A stretch of 64,000 bases of DNA from Streptomyces sp. NBC_01216 (GTDB taxonomy: Bacteria; Actinomycetota; Actinomycetes; Streptomycetales; Streptomycetaceae): assembly GCF_035994945.1 (NCBI RefSeq), contig NZ_CP108677.1, positions 1,922,001-1,986,000 of the forward strand, in the 5' to 3' direction. Positions within the stretch are counted from its first letter, which is position 1, and each line of letters starts with the position of its first letter. Below, piece by piece: positions 18,499 through 26,756 of this stretch. Position numbers and translations under genes: made by a program. The notes below the pieces were generated by a model. That model ran no database searches and was not told the origin of the DNA. It saw only the letters and a list, made by a program, of their open reading frames with translations.

Positions 18499-18522
18499 GA
18501 GCCCCGCCTTTTGGCGGGGCTC
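18499..18522 (+). terminator. classical terminator between the conservons
   Basis: agccccgcc-tttt-ggcggggct forms a compact stem followed by tcgttcttt. This is one of the few T-rich terminators in the window. It separates conservon 1 from conservon 2. Confidence 0.8.
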
Positions 18523-18690
18523 GTTCTTTATGCCCGTTTTATCTGAGGCGTGGACCACTGAAAACCGTCCCTGCCAGCTGTTTGGTAGGGACACCCTTCA
18601 CGTGCTGCAATTCATGAACTCCCGAGTAGTACGGCCCTGAACGAAATACCGGCACAACGTAGGTGCCGACGCCGAGAGGTTGTTGGTCGA
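18523..18690 (+). promoter_or_regulatory. upstream region of conservon 2
   Basis: The rest of the 340-bp gap between cvnD1 and cvnA2. GC is lower than the surroundings, and it must hold the cvnA2 promoter, although no consensus -35/-10 pair stands out. The word agaggttg precedes the cvnA2 start just as it precedes cvnA1. This suggests a conserved ribosome-binding context. Confidence 0.35.
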
Positions 18691-21600
18691 GTGAGGCGAA
18701 GCACAGAAAGCTCCGCAGAGCAGCAAGCGCGAGGCAACTTCACCCCGGCACGCACGATGACGCCGCCCGCCGAGGTGCCCGAGGTGCCTCAGAGCGCGAG
18801 CGGCGGCGCGGGCGGTTCCAGCAGGCTTTCCCCGCGCAACTGGCGGGTGCCGACCAAGCTGAACGCGATCCTCCTCATACCCGTGCTGGTCGGCCTGGTC
18901 ATGGGCGGCTTCCAGGTGAAGGGCTCGATCGACACCTGGCAGGAAGCGCAGAACGCCGAGAAGACGGCGTTGATCGTGCGCGCCGCCTCGGAGTACAGCC
19001 AGGCACTGCTCAACGAGCGTGACCTCACCGCGGCGCCGCTCCTCACGGCGAAGACCTCCTCGGACCGCGAGAGCGCGGCCGTCACCCAGGCGTACTCCGC
19101 CACCGACGAGGCCAAGGCCAAGTTCGACCAGGTCGTCACGAACATGCCGGAGGGCGAGGGCCTCGAACGGCGTCTGGACCTCTTCCGGACCGAGGAGCCC
19201 AAACTCGAGGCTCTCCGGAAGGTCGCCTACTCCACCTCGCTCGACCCGGTGAACACCCAGCTCGGGTACATCGGCATCCAGCACTACCTGATGGAATTCT
19301 CCAACGAGCTGGGGCTGGGCACCGGCAACATCACCAGCTACGGCCGTACCGTCTACGCCATCCAGCTCGCCCAGGCCGCCGAGTCGCTCCAGCGCTCGAT
19401 CGGCATGCAGCTCCTGGTGCGACCCAGCCAGAAGAGCGCGGTCTTCGCCCAGCAGTCGGTGGCGTTCACCTCGTACAACTACCTGGAGCAGATCGCCCTC
19501 GGCGAGTACAAGTCCGGTGGTACCCAGGAGGACGTCGACCGGCTGAAGCAGGTCATGACGGCCAAGGCCACCGAGGGCGCCAAGAAGCTCGCCGAGGCGG
19601 AGCTCGACCCGCCCAAGGACGACGAGGGCTCCGTCTACGGCGGCATGGCGAGGGCGATCGGGGCGGCCAAGGACGCCGACGCGATCAAGGACCTGCGCGA
19701 GCAGGACGTCACCCCCGAGACCTGGATGGCCGCGGCCACCGCCAAGTTCGACGGCTACACCGAGGTCGAGAAGGAACTCGTCGACAAGGCCGTGAACGAG
19801 GCCGCCGCGATCTCCGACGACGCCAAGACCGACGCGTTCGTCAGTGGTGGCATCGTCGTCATAGCCCTCCTGGCCGCCTTCATCATCGCCGGGATCATGG
19901 CCCGCCAGATGAGCCGCTCGATGCAGCAGCTGCGCACCGCCGCCTTCGGCATCGCCGAGCAGCGCCTGCCGATGCTGGTCGACCAGCTCTCGCGCACCGA
20001 GCCCGGCCGGGTAGACACCCGGGTGCAGCCCATCCCCATCGACACCCAGGACGAGATCGGCGAAGTCGCCCGCGCCTTCGACCAGGTCCACCGTGAGGCC
20101 GTCCGGCTCGCCGCCGAGCAGGCCATGCTCCGGGGCAACGTCAACGCGATCTTCACCAACCTGTCCCGGCGCAACCAGTCGCTGATCGAGGGCCAGCTGA
20201 CCCTGATCACCGACCTGGAGAACAACGAGGCCGACCCGGACCAGCTGGAGAACCTCTTCCGTCTGGACCACCTGGCCACCCGTATGCGCCGCAACGGCGA
20301 GAACCTCCTGGTCCTCGCCGGCGAGGAGCCCGGCCGCCGCTGGGACCAGCCGGTCCCGCTGGTCGACGTGATGCGTGCCGCCTCCTCAGAGGTGGAACAG
20401 TACGAGCGCATCGAGCTGGCCGGTGTCCCGGAGGCGGAGATCCACGGCCAGGCCGTGACCGACCTGGTGCACCTGCTCGCCGAGCTGCTGGAGAACGCGA
20501 CCACGTTCTCCTCCCCGCAGACGAAGGTCCGGGTCACCGCGACCCGGCTGCCGGACGGCCGGGTGATGGTGGAGATCCACGACAAGGGCATCGGCCTGAC
20601 CGCCGAGGACTTCGCGGACATCAACCACCGGCTGGCCAACCCGCCGACCGTGGACGCCGCCGTCTCGCAGCGCATGGGCCTGTTCGTGGTCGGCCGTCTG
20701 GCGGACCGCCACGGCATCCGCGTCCAGCTCCGCCCGTCCGGCGAGCAGGCCGGTACGACCTCCCTGGTCATGCTGCCCGACGCGATCACCCACGGTGGTG
20801 GCGGCGAGGCGGTGCCCGACAGCGACTTCACCGTCTCTCAGATCATCCCGCAGCAGGGCCATCACGACTTCGACTCCGGCCAGCAGCCCATGCGGACCGC
20901 GGCGGAGCTCGGCTTCGACGACTCCCGCTACGAGCAGCAGGCCGACGAGCAGCAGCTCGACCCGGTGAACCGCTCGCTCCAGCGCGAGGAACGCCGGGCG
21001 TCCCTGGAGGCTCAGGCCCAGGCCGGCGAACGCCCGCTGTTCCAGGACGAGGTCGAATCCTCACAGCAGGCGTACGTACAGCAGGAGCACGAGCAGGGCT
21101 ACGCTCCCGAGCAGGAGTACGTCCAGGAGTACGGTGCCGATTTCGGCGGGTCCCCGGAACACTCCGGTTACGAGGCGACCCCCTCGCGGGAAACCGGTTA
21201 CGGGACGTCCCCGCAGGACTACGATGCTTACGGCGCGACCTCCGGCGGGTACCCCGAGTCCAGCTATGCGGAATCGGCACACCCGGGCCAGGACCAGGGC
21301 CACACGCAGTATGAGAATTCCTATGACCCCCAGGCCCAGCAGGGCGAGTGGGCTGATCAGGGTGCGTATCAGGGCGACTACGGTCAGCAGTACGGAGCTG
21401 AAACGGAATCTGCCCCCAGCGCTCCCGAAGCGGCTTCCGAGCGCGTAGGCTTCGACCGTCCGGGTTCCACCCCGAACCCCACCCAGGACGCCGGCCACGC
21501 GCTGACCGACGCCGGTCTGCCGCGCCGTGGAAGCACTGCCGCGCAGGTGCCCCAGGCAGCGCAGCAGCCGCTCCCCACACGGACGGGTCAGCAGAACGAA

Positions 21601-21906
21601 GCGGCCGGTTCCGACGACTGGCGCTCGACCAACGACGAGCGCTGGGAGCGGGCCGAGAAGCTCCGTGACCCGAAGGCGGGCGGGGTCACCCCCTCCGGTC
21701 TTCCTCGACGGGTCCCCAAGGCCAATCTGGTCGAGGGAACGGCGGAGCAGACCCCGCAGGGCGGCCCACAGGTCTCCCGCGCCCCCGAGGACGTGCGGGG
21801 CAGGTTGAGCAACCTGCGCCGTGGTGTTCAGCAGGGACGCAACGCGGGAACGGACACGAACGGACCGGGCCACGGCCCGGGCAGTACCTACAACCAGGAG
21901 CGTTAG
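18691..21906 (+). CDS. cvnA2: conservon membrane histidine-kinase-like protein CvnA (copy 2)
   Basis: Sensor of the second conservon, 1071 aa from the GTG at 18691. It has the same plan as copy 1: membrane segment at about 55-74 (LNAILLIPVLVGLVMGG), extracytoplasmic helical sensor, second membrane segment at about 386-406, HAMP, ATPase with HLLAELLENATTFSSP (about 590-700) and a disordered tail. The cytoplasmic linker and ATPase regions are very similar to copy 1 while sensor and tail differ, so the two probably read different inputs into near-identical G-protein modules. The tail is rich in Gln, Glu and Tyr (QEQGYAPEQEYVQEYG) rather than Gly/Gln. Both tails end in a conserved PSGLPRRVPKANLV-type segment. 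Confidence 0.92.
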   Translation: MRRSTESSAEQQARGNFTPARTMTPPAEVPEVPQSASGGAGGSSRLSPRNWRVPTKLNAILLIPVLVGLVMGGFQVKGSIDTWQEAQNAEKTALIVRAASEYSQALLNERDLTAAPLLTAKTSSDRESAAVTQAYSATDEAKAKFDQVVTNMPEGEGLERRLDLFRTEEPKLEALRKVAYSTSLDPVNTQLGYIGIQHYLMEFSNELGLGTGNITSYGRTVYAIQLAQAAESLQRSIGMQLLVRPSQKSAVFAQQSVAFTSYNYLEQIALGEYKSGGTQEDVDRLKQVMTAKATEGAKKLAEAELDPPKDDEGSVYGGMARAIGAAKDADAIKDLREQDVTPETWMAAATAKFDGYTEVEKELVDKAVNEAAAISDDAKTDAFVSGGIVVIALLAAFIIAGIMARQMSRSMQQLRTAAFGIAEQRLPMLVDQLSRTEPGRVDTRVQPIPIDTQDEIGEVARAFDQVHREAVRLAAEQAMLRGNVNAIFTNLSRRNQSLIEGQLTLITDLENNEADPDQLENLFRLDHLATRMRRNGENLLVLAGEEPGRRWDQPVPLVDVMRAASSEVEQYERIELAGVPEAEIHGQAVTDLVHLLAELLENATTFSSPQTKVRVTATRLPDGRVMVEIHDKGIGLTAEDFADINHRLANPPTVDAAVSQRMGLFVVGRLADRHGIRVQLRPSGEQAGTTSLVMLPDAITHGGGGEAVPDSDFTVSQIIPQQGHHDFDSGQQPMRTAAELGFDDSRYEQQADEQQLDPVNRSLQREERRASLEAQAQAGERPLFQDEVESSQQAYVQQEHEQGYAPEQEYVQEYGADFGGSPEHSGYEATPSRETGYGTSPQDYDAYGATSGGYPESSYAESAHPGQDQGHTQYENSYDPQAQQGEWADQGAYQGDYGQQYGAETESAPSAPEAASERVGFDRPGSTPNPTQDAGHALTDAGLPRRGSTAAQVPQAAQQPLPTRTGQQNEAAGSDDWRSTNDERWERAEKLRDPKAGGVTPSGLPRRVPKANLVEGTAEQTPQGGPQVSRAPEDVRGRLSNLRRGVQQGRNAGTDTNGPGHGPGSTYNQER

Positions 21907-21907
21907 T

Positions 21908-22327
21908 GTGAGCATGAGCCAGGCGGCGCAGAATCTGAACTGGTTGATCACCAACTTCGTGGACAACACCCCCGGGGTGTCCCACACTGTGGTGGTCTCC
22001 GCCGACGGACTCCTGCTGGCGATGTCCGAGGGCTTCCCCCGGGACCGAGCCGACCAGCTGGCGGCCGTCGCCTCCGGACTGACCTCGCTGACCGCGGGCG
22101 CGTCCCGGATCTTCGAGGGCGGTGCGGTCAACCAGACCGTCGTGGAGATGGAGCGGGGCTTCCTCTTCATCATGTCGATCTCGGACGGCTCCTCGCTGGC
22201 CGTGCTCTCGCACCCGGAGGCGGACATCGGCCTCGTGGGCTACGAGATGGCGTTGCTCGTGGACCGGGCGGGCAGTGTCCTGACACCTGACCTCCGGGCG
22301 GAGCTTCAGGGAAGTCTTCTCAACTAA
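21908..22327 (+). CDS. cvnB2: roadblock/LC7 protein CvnB (copy 2)
   Basis: A 139-aa roadblock/LC7 protein nearly identical to copy 1, with a few substitutions (for example AVNQ for PVAQ and IMSI for LMSV). AGGAG at 21896-21900 is 7 bp from the GTG at 21908, which starts right after the cvnA2 stop; the next ATG at 21914 is 13 bp away. I therefore choose GTG. Its predicted partner is the cvnD2 GTPase and, given the sequence identity, possibly cvnD1. Confidence 0.92.
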   Translation: MSMSQAAQNLNWLITNFVDNTPGVSHTVVVSADGLLLAMSEGFPRDRADQLAAVASGLTSLTAGASRIFEGGAVNQTVVEMERGFLFIMSISDGSSLAVLSHPEADIGLVGYEMALLVDRAGSVLTPDLRAELQGSLLN

Positions 22328-22419
22328 CAAACAGACAGTGCGTTTCGCGCCACCGCCCCGTAAGGTGCGGTGGCGCGGTTCCACAGGGACATGGACCGCG
22401 AGCAGTCGGAGGAGGAGAC

Positions 22420-22965
22420 GTGGGAACACCCCCGGGCAATAGCCCGTTCAATGGTTTTGGTGCTCAGCAGCCGCACGGTAACCCCGGGCACAACCACTTC
22501 AACTTTCCCTCCACGCCCAGCAGACAGGGTGCACAGCAGCCCTATCGGCAGTCGCAGTCCCAGCAGTCGCCCGTGGGCGCGCCCGGCTCTTCCCGGGGCG
22601 GCGGCACCAGCGGGTCGGGCGCACACAACCCGCTGGTGCGCCCGTACGCGATGACCGGCGGCCGGACCCGGCCGCGTTACCAGCTCGCCATCGAGGCGCT
22701 GGTCAGCACGACGGCCGACCCGTCCAGGCTGCAGGGGCAGTTGCCCGAGCACCAGCGGATCTGCCGGTTGTGCTTCGAGATCAAGTCGGTCGCAGAGATC
22801 TCGGCTCTTCTCTCCATTCCCCTCGGCGTTGCCCGGATCCTCGTCGCCGACCTGGCGGAGGCCGGACTTGTCGCCATCCACCAGCCCGGCGGCGACGAAG
22901 CCGTCGGCGGTCAGCCAGACGTGACACTGCTCGAAAGGGTGCTCAGTGGACTTCGCAAGCTCTAG
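22420..22965 (+). CDS. cvnC2: DUF742 protein CvnC (copy 2)
   Basis: A 181-aa DUF742 protein. Unlike copy 1, it carries an extra 65-residue Gln/Gly/Ser/Pro-rich N-terminus (starting MGTPPGNSPFNGFGAQQPHG) before the conserved LVRPYAMTGGRTRPRYQ block. The start is the GTG at 22420 directly after a strong GGAGGAGG site. It overlaps cvnD2 by 20 bp. The disordered extension resembles the CvnA tails and may mediate multivalent contacts. Confidence 0.92.
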   Translation: MGTPPGNSPFNGFGAQQPHGNPGHNHFNFPSTPSRQGAQQPYRQSQSQQSPVGAPGSSRGGGTSGSGAHNPLVRPYAMTGGRTRPRYQLAIEALVSTTADPSRLQGQLPEHQRICRLCFEIKSVAEISALLSIPLGVARILVADLAEAGLVAIHQPGGDEAVGGQPDVTLLERVLSGLRKL

Positions 22966-23527
22966 CGGCGGCGCGGCCCGTTCAACCACCAGCGCGAAGA
23001 TCGTGGTGGCGGGTGGCTTCGGCGTGGGCAAGACCACGTTCGTCGGCGCCGTCTCGGAGATCAACCCGCTGCGTACCGAGGCCGTGATGACGTCTGCTTC
23101 CGCGGGCATCGACGACCTCACGCACACCGGCGACAAGACGACGACGACTGTCGCGATGGACTTCGGCCGTATCACCCTGGACCAGGACCTGATCCTGTAC
23201 CTCTTCGGTACGCCCGGACAGGACCGCTTCTGGTTCATGTGGGACGACCTGGTACGCGGCGCCATCGGCGCCGTCGTCCTCGTCGACACGCGCCGCCTCG
23301 CCGACTGCTTCCCCGCCGTCGACTACTTCGAGAACTCCGGCCTGCCGTTCGTCATCGCCCTCAACGGCTTCGACGGACACCAGCCCTACCAGCCGGAAGA
23401 GGTCCGCGAGGCCCTCCAGATCGGCCCGGACACCCCGATCATCATCACGGACGCCCGCCACCGCGCGGACGCCAAGAGCGCGCTCATCACCCTGGTCGAG
23501 CATGCGCTGATGGCACGACTGCGCTGA
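22946..23527 (+). CDS. cvnD2: conservon GTPase CvnD (copy 2)
   Basis: A 193-aa Ras-like GTPase. Apart from three residues missing near the N-terminus and the last residue (R instead of K), the protein equals cvnD1. At DNA level 22985-23520 matches 17808-18343 without a difference that I can find. P-loop GGFGVGKTT and TPGQDRF are intact. It is the last gene of conservon 2. Two strong hairpins follow before the convergent accE. Confidence 0.94.
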   Translation: MDFASSSGGAARSTTSAKIVVAGGFGVGKTTFVGAVSEINPLRTEAVMTSASAGIDDLTHTGDKTTTTVAMDFGRITLDQDLILYLFGTPGQDRFWFMWDDLVRGAIGAVVLVDTRRLADCFPAVDYFENSGLPFVIALNGFDGHQPYQPEEVREALQIGPDTPIIITDARHRADAKSALITLVEHALMARLR

Positions 23528-23601
23528 CGCCGCGACGAGCGGCGCCACGGGCGGACCCGACGATGGCGCGACACGTGCCGCGACCGTCCCTCCGGATCCC
23601 G

Positions 23602-23644
23602 CTGATGGCCCCCGCACCGCCTCTTTCGGTGCGGGGGCCATCAG
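23602..23644 (+). terminator. 18-bp stem after cvnD2
   Basis: Perfect inverted repeat 23602-23619 / 23627-23644 with a 7-nt T-containing loop, 75 bp past the cvnD2 stop. Confidence 0.8.
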
Positions 23645-23753
23645 TGTGTCGCGGGCCGGCGGAGCGCCCGGTTCGTGGCGGGGACGGCTCTCGGGGCGGG
23701 CGGCGGCGTGGGAGACGGCCGTGTCAGGGGGGCGGGAAGTCGCCATGGCATGC

Positions 23754-23800
23754 CTGAGGGCCCCCGCGCCGGTGCGGTGCACCGGCGCGGGGGCCCTCAG
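23754..23800 (-). terminator. 22-bp stem after accE
   Basis: Perfect inverted repeat 23754-23775 / 23779-23800 with a 3-nt loop, 14 bp beyond the accE stop. With the stem at 23602 it insulates the convergent conservon and carboxylase operons. Confidence 0.8.
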
Positions 23801-23813
23801 GGTCTGCCGCGGG

Positions 23814-24011
23814 TCAGCCCTGCCAGGAGTGGGAGGGGCGGAAGCCCGACTGGCGCTCCAGGCGGCGCCAGCCGGCCGTGGACCGCGCGTGGGCGGACGT
23901 CTCGGCGGGCTGGGAGGCAGCGCGGGCGAGCAGCACCGCGGTGATCGCGGCGAGCTCCTCGGGGTCGGCGTGGCCCTTCTCGACACGGAGAAGGTTGGCA
24001 GGCGTGGTCAC
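23814..24011 (-). CDS. accE: acyl-CoA carboxylase epsilon subunit
   Basis: A 65-aa epsilon subunit of the actinobacterial acyl-CoA carboxylase complex. It shows the typical pattern LLRVEKGHADPEELAAITAV (about residues 7-26) and a C-terminal W-R-R-L-E segment. I start it at the GTG at 24011, since AGGAG lies about 7 bp upstream. It follows accB by 14 bp on the same strand. In S. coelicolor this small protein strongly stimulates the propionyl-CoA carboxylase formed by the alpha and beta chains. Confidence 0.9.
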   Translation of the reverse strand: MTTPANLLRVEKGHADPEELAAITAVLLARAASQPAETSAHARSTAGWRRLERQSGFRPSHSWQG

Positions 24012-24025
24012 GTCAGTGGCTCCTC

Positions 24026-25609
24026 TTACTGAGGCGGGTTGCCGTGCTTGCGGGACGGCAGGTCGGCGTGCTTGGTGCGGAGCATGGCGAGGGACCTGAT
24101 CAGGACCTCCCGCGTCTCGGCGGGGTCGATGACGTCGTCGACCAGACCGCGCTCCGCGGCGTAGTAGGGGTGCATCAGCTCGGCCTTGTACTCCTTGACC
24201 ATGCGGGCCCGCATGGCCTCGGAGTCCTCGGCCTCGGCGATCTGCTTGCGGAAGATGACGTTGGCGGCACCTTCCGCACCCATCACCGCGATTTCGTTGG
24301 TGGGCCAGGCGTACGTCAGGTCGGCGCCGATGGACTGGGAGTCCATCACGATGTAAGCACCGCCGTACGCCTTGCGCAGGATCAGCGAGATCCGGGGCAC
24401 GGTCGCGTTGCAGTACGCGTACAGCAGCTTCGCGCCGTGGCGGATGATTCCACCGTGCTCCTGGTCGACCCCCGGAAGGAAGCCGGGTACGTCCAGAAGA
24501 GTGATGATGGGAATGTTGAAGGCGTCGCACATCTGAACGAAGCGGGCGGCCTTCTCGGACGCCTCGATGTCCAGCACACCGGCCAGCGACTGCGGCTGGT
24601 TGGCGACGATGCCCACGACCTGGCCGTCGAGCCGGGCCAGGGCGCAGATGATGTTGCGGGCCCAGCGCTCGTGGATCTCCAGGTAGTCGCCCTCGTCGAC
24701 GAGCTCCTCGATCACCTTGCGCATGTCGTAGGGGCGGTTGCCGTCGGCCGGCACCAGGTCCAGCAGGAGGTCCCCACGACGGTCCACCGGGTCCTCGGAG
24801 GCGACGGTCGGCGGGTTCTCCCGGTTGTTCTGCGGCAGCATCGACAGGAGGTAGCGCACCTCGGCGATGCAGGTCTCCTCGTCGTCGTACGCGAAGTGCG
24901 CGACGCCGCTGGTCTCGGCGTGCACGTCGGCGCCGCCCAGACCGTTCTGGGTGATCTCCTCGCCGGTGACCGCCTTGACGACGTCCGGGCCGGTGATGAA
25001 CATCTGGGAGGTCTCGCGGACCATGAACACGAAGTCCGTGAGCGCCGGACTGTAGGCCGCGCCGCCCGCACACGGGCCGAGCATCACCGAGATCTGCGGG
25101 ATGACGCCCGAGGCCCGGGTGTTGCGCTGGAAGATGCCGCCGTAGCCGGCGAGCGCCGAGACACCCTCCTGGATCCGGGCTCCGGCGCCGTCGTTCAGCG
25201 AGACCAGCGGGGCGCCGGACGCGATGGCCATGTCCATGATCTTGTGGATCTTGGTGGCGTGGGCCTCGCCCAGCGCACCGCCGAAGATCCGGAAGTCGTG
25301 GGCGTAGACGAAGACCGTGCGGCCCTCGACCGTGCCCCAGCCGGTGATGACACCGTCCGTATACGGCTTCCTCGCCTCCAGGCCGAAGCCCGTGGCGCGG
25401 TGCCGGCGCAGCTGCTCGACCTCGTTGAAGGAACCAGGGTCGAGCAGCAGCTCGATGCGCTCACGAGCGGTCAGCTTGCCCTTGGCGTGCTGCGCCTCGG
25501 TCGCCCGGTCACTCGGTCCGCGCCGCGCCTCCTCGCGGAGGGCGTGCAGCTCGGCCACACGGCCACGGGCGTCGGTCGGCTCGCTCGGGATCTGGTCCAC
25601 AACGGTCAT
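24026..25609 (-). CDS. pccB: propionyl-CoA carboxylase beta subunit (carboxyltransferase)
   Basis: A 527-aa carboxyltransferase beta chain that transfers CO2 from biotin to propionyl-CoA, giving methylmalonyl-CoA for polyketides and methyl-branched metabolism. Both crotonase-like halves are present, with oxyanion-hole glycines in the GPCAGGAAYSPA and VPGFLPGVDQEHGGI regions. Aspartate 423 (in GGAYIVMDSQS) matches the Asp422 that I recall as giving S. coelicolor PccB its propionyl-CoA preference. It lies upstream of accE; the biotinylated alpha subunit gene is not in this window. A butyryl-CoA side activity is likely. Confidence 0.92.
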   Translation of the reverse strand: MTVVDQIPSEPTDARGRVAELHALREEARRGPSDRATEAQHAKGKLTARERIELLLDPGSFNEVEQLRRHRATGFGLEARKPYTDGVITGWGTVEGRTVFVYAHDFRIFGGALGEAHATKIHKIMDMAIASGAPLVSLNDGAGARIQEGVSALAGYGGIFQRNTRASGVIPQISVMLGPCAGGAAYSPALTDFVFMVRETSQMFITGPDVVKAVTGEEITQNGLGGADVHAETSGVAHFAYDDEETCIAEVRYLLSMLPQNNRENPPTVASEDPVDRRGDLLLDLVPADGNRPYDMRKVIEELVDEGDYLEIHERWARNIICALARLDGQVVGIVANQPQSLAGVLDIEASEKAARFVQMCDAFNIPIITLLDVPGFLPGVDQEHGGIIRHGAKLLYAYCNATVPRISLILRKAYGGAYIVMDSQSIGADLTYAWPTNEIAVMGAEGAANVIFRKQIAEAEDSEAMRARMVKEYKAELMHPYYAAERGLVDDVIDPAETREVLIRSLAMLRTKHADLPSRKHGNPPQ

Positions 25610-25910
25610 GTACCGACCCTACGAAGTCGCCCCGGCAAAACCCGCCGTCGACTCCGTACAGTCTCGTGCGCCGATTCCTGGTGAGGCTGGACAGAACCCG
25701 GTCCCGACCCAGCCGAATCGACAGCCGGACCCCCCTGGCGTTTGTGGGATTCCCATACAACCGCCGCGCGGTGGTGGGTGCCCCCGGGGCCCGGGGTGAC
25801 GGCCGGGTGCCCCACCGTACCGGCCTCCCGGAAGGCGGCGGCGGTCGGCCCCGGCGTGAGGAGGTCGCGGCCGAGCGGACCCGCGGGGGTGGGCGGGAAG
25901 CCCGAGACCC
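25610..25910. promoter_or_regulatory. divergent region between pccB and yceI
   Basis: About 300 bp that must contain the pccB promoter. A tggga-a-tccca palindrome occurs on the minus strand near 25744-25756, next to relatively AT-rich sequence. I see no gene; the frames present have poor codon use. Confidence 0.3.
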
Positions 25911-25916
25911 GAAGAT

Positions 25917-25967
25917 GTTGAAACTTGAACAGAAAAGGTCTACAGTCAATCTCGTTGAAGGTTCAAC
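25917..25967 (+). promoter_or_regulatory. promoter and palindromic operator of the yceI gene
   Basis: TTGAAA (25919-25924) and TACAGT (25941-25946), spaced by 16 bp, form a plausible promoter. The -35 sits within gttgaaacttgaac (25917-25930). Just downstream is a perfect palindrome gttgaa-gg-ttcaac (25954-25967). The repeated GTTGAA/TTCAAC half-sites look like a MarR-type operator; that is inference from motif shape. Confidence 0.5.
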
Positions 25968-26020
25968 CGAATCTTCGTGAGTGCCGCCTCCCCCCGCGCA
26001 CCGTCCCCAAGGAGCACGTC

Positions 26021-26629
26021 ATGGGCATCTTCAGCCGCAAGAACGCCACCGCCACCGCCGTCGCCACCCTCCCCGTCGGCCCGGACCTGGCCGCGCTGAC
26101 CGGCGAGTACACGATCGACCCCGCCCACAGCAGCATCGGCTTCACGGTCCGGCACGCCATGGTCACCAACGTGCGCGGCACCTTCGGTGAGCACCAGGGA
26201 ACGCTGCGGCTGGACGGCGCCGACCCGAGCGCCTCCCACGCCTCCGTCGATGTCACGATCGCCTCGCTCGACACCGGCATCGCCGACCGCGACGGCCACC
26301 TCAGGAGCGGCGACTTCTTCGATGTCGAGCGGTTCCCGCTGATGACCTTCCGCTCCACGCAGGCGGCGCGGGTGGGCGGCGACACCTACCGCGTCACCGG
26401 TGACCTCACCATCAAGGACGTCACCCGCCCGCTCACGATCGACCTGGAGTTCAACGGCGCGGCCACGGACGTCTACGGCAACGAGCGCGTCGGCTTCGAG
26501 GGCTCGGCCGAGATCCTCCGCTCCGACTGGGGTCTGACCTGGAACGCGGCGCTGGAGACCGGCGGCGTGATGGTCAGCGACAAGGTGAAGCTCACCTTCG
26601 ACATCTCCGCGATCAAGAACGCCTCCTGA
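26021..26629 (+). CDS. YceI-family lipid-binding protein
   Basis: A 202-aa YceI-like lipocalin. After a 28-residue basic/alanine-rich N-terminus come the family phrases YTIDPAHSSIGFTVRHAMVT (about residues 30-49) and GDLTIKDVTRPLTIDLEF. Members bind isoprenoid chains. There is no clear signal peptide, so it is probably cytosolic. AAGGAGC lies 7 bp before the ATG at 26021. It is monocistronic behind an operator-like palindrome, suggesting induction by stress or a small molecule. Confidence 0.85.
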   Translation: MGIFSRKNATATAVATLPVGPDLAALTGEYTIDPAHSSIGFTVRHAMVTNVRGTFGEHQGTLRLDGADPSASHASVDVTIASLDTGIADRDGHLRSGDFFDVERFPLMTFRSTQAARVGGDTYRVTGDLTIKDVTRPLTIDLEFNGAATDVYGNERVGFEGSAEILRSDWGLTWNAALETGGVMVSDKVKLTFDISAIKNAS

Positions 26630-26756
26630 GCCCCGCCCGGCCTCCGGGAGACCCGACGGGCACCGGCCGGCGGGGGCGGGAGCCGGGGCGCACGTCACCG
26701 GCACCGGGCGAGCGGTGTCGGTGTCGGTGTCAGTGGCCTTCGCTAGCTTGCCGAGC

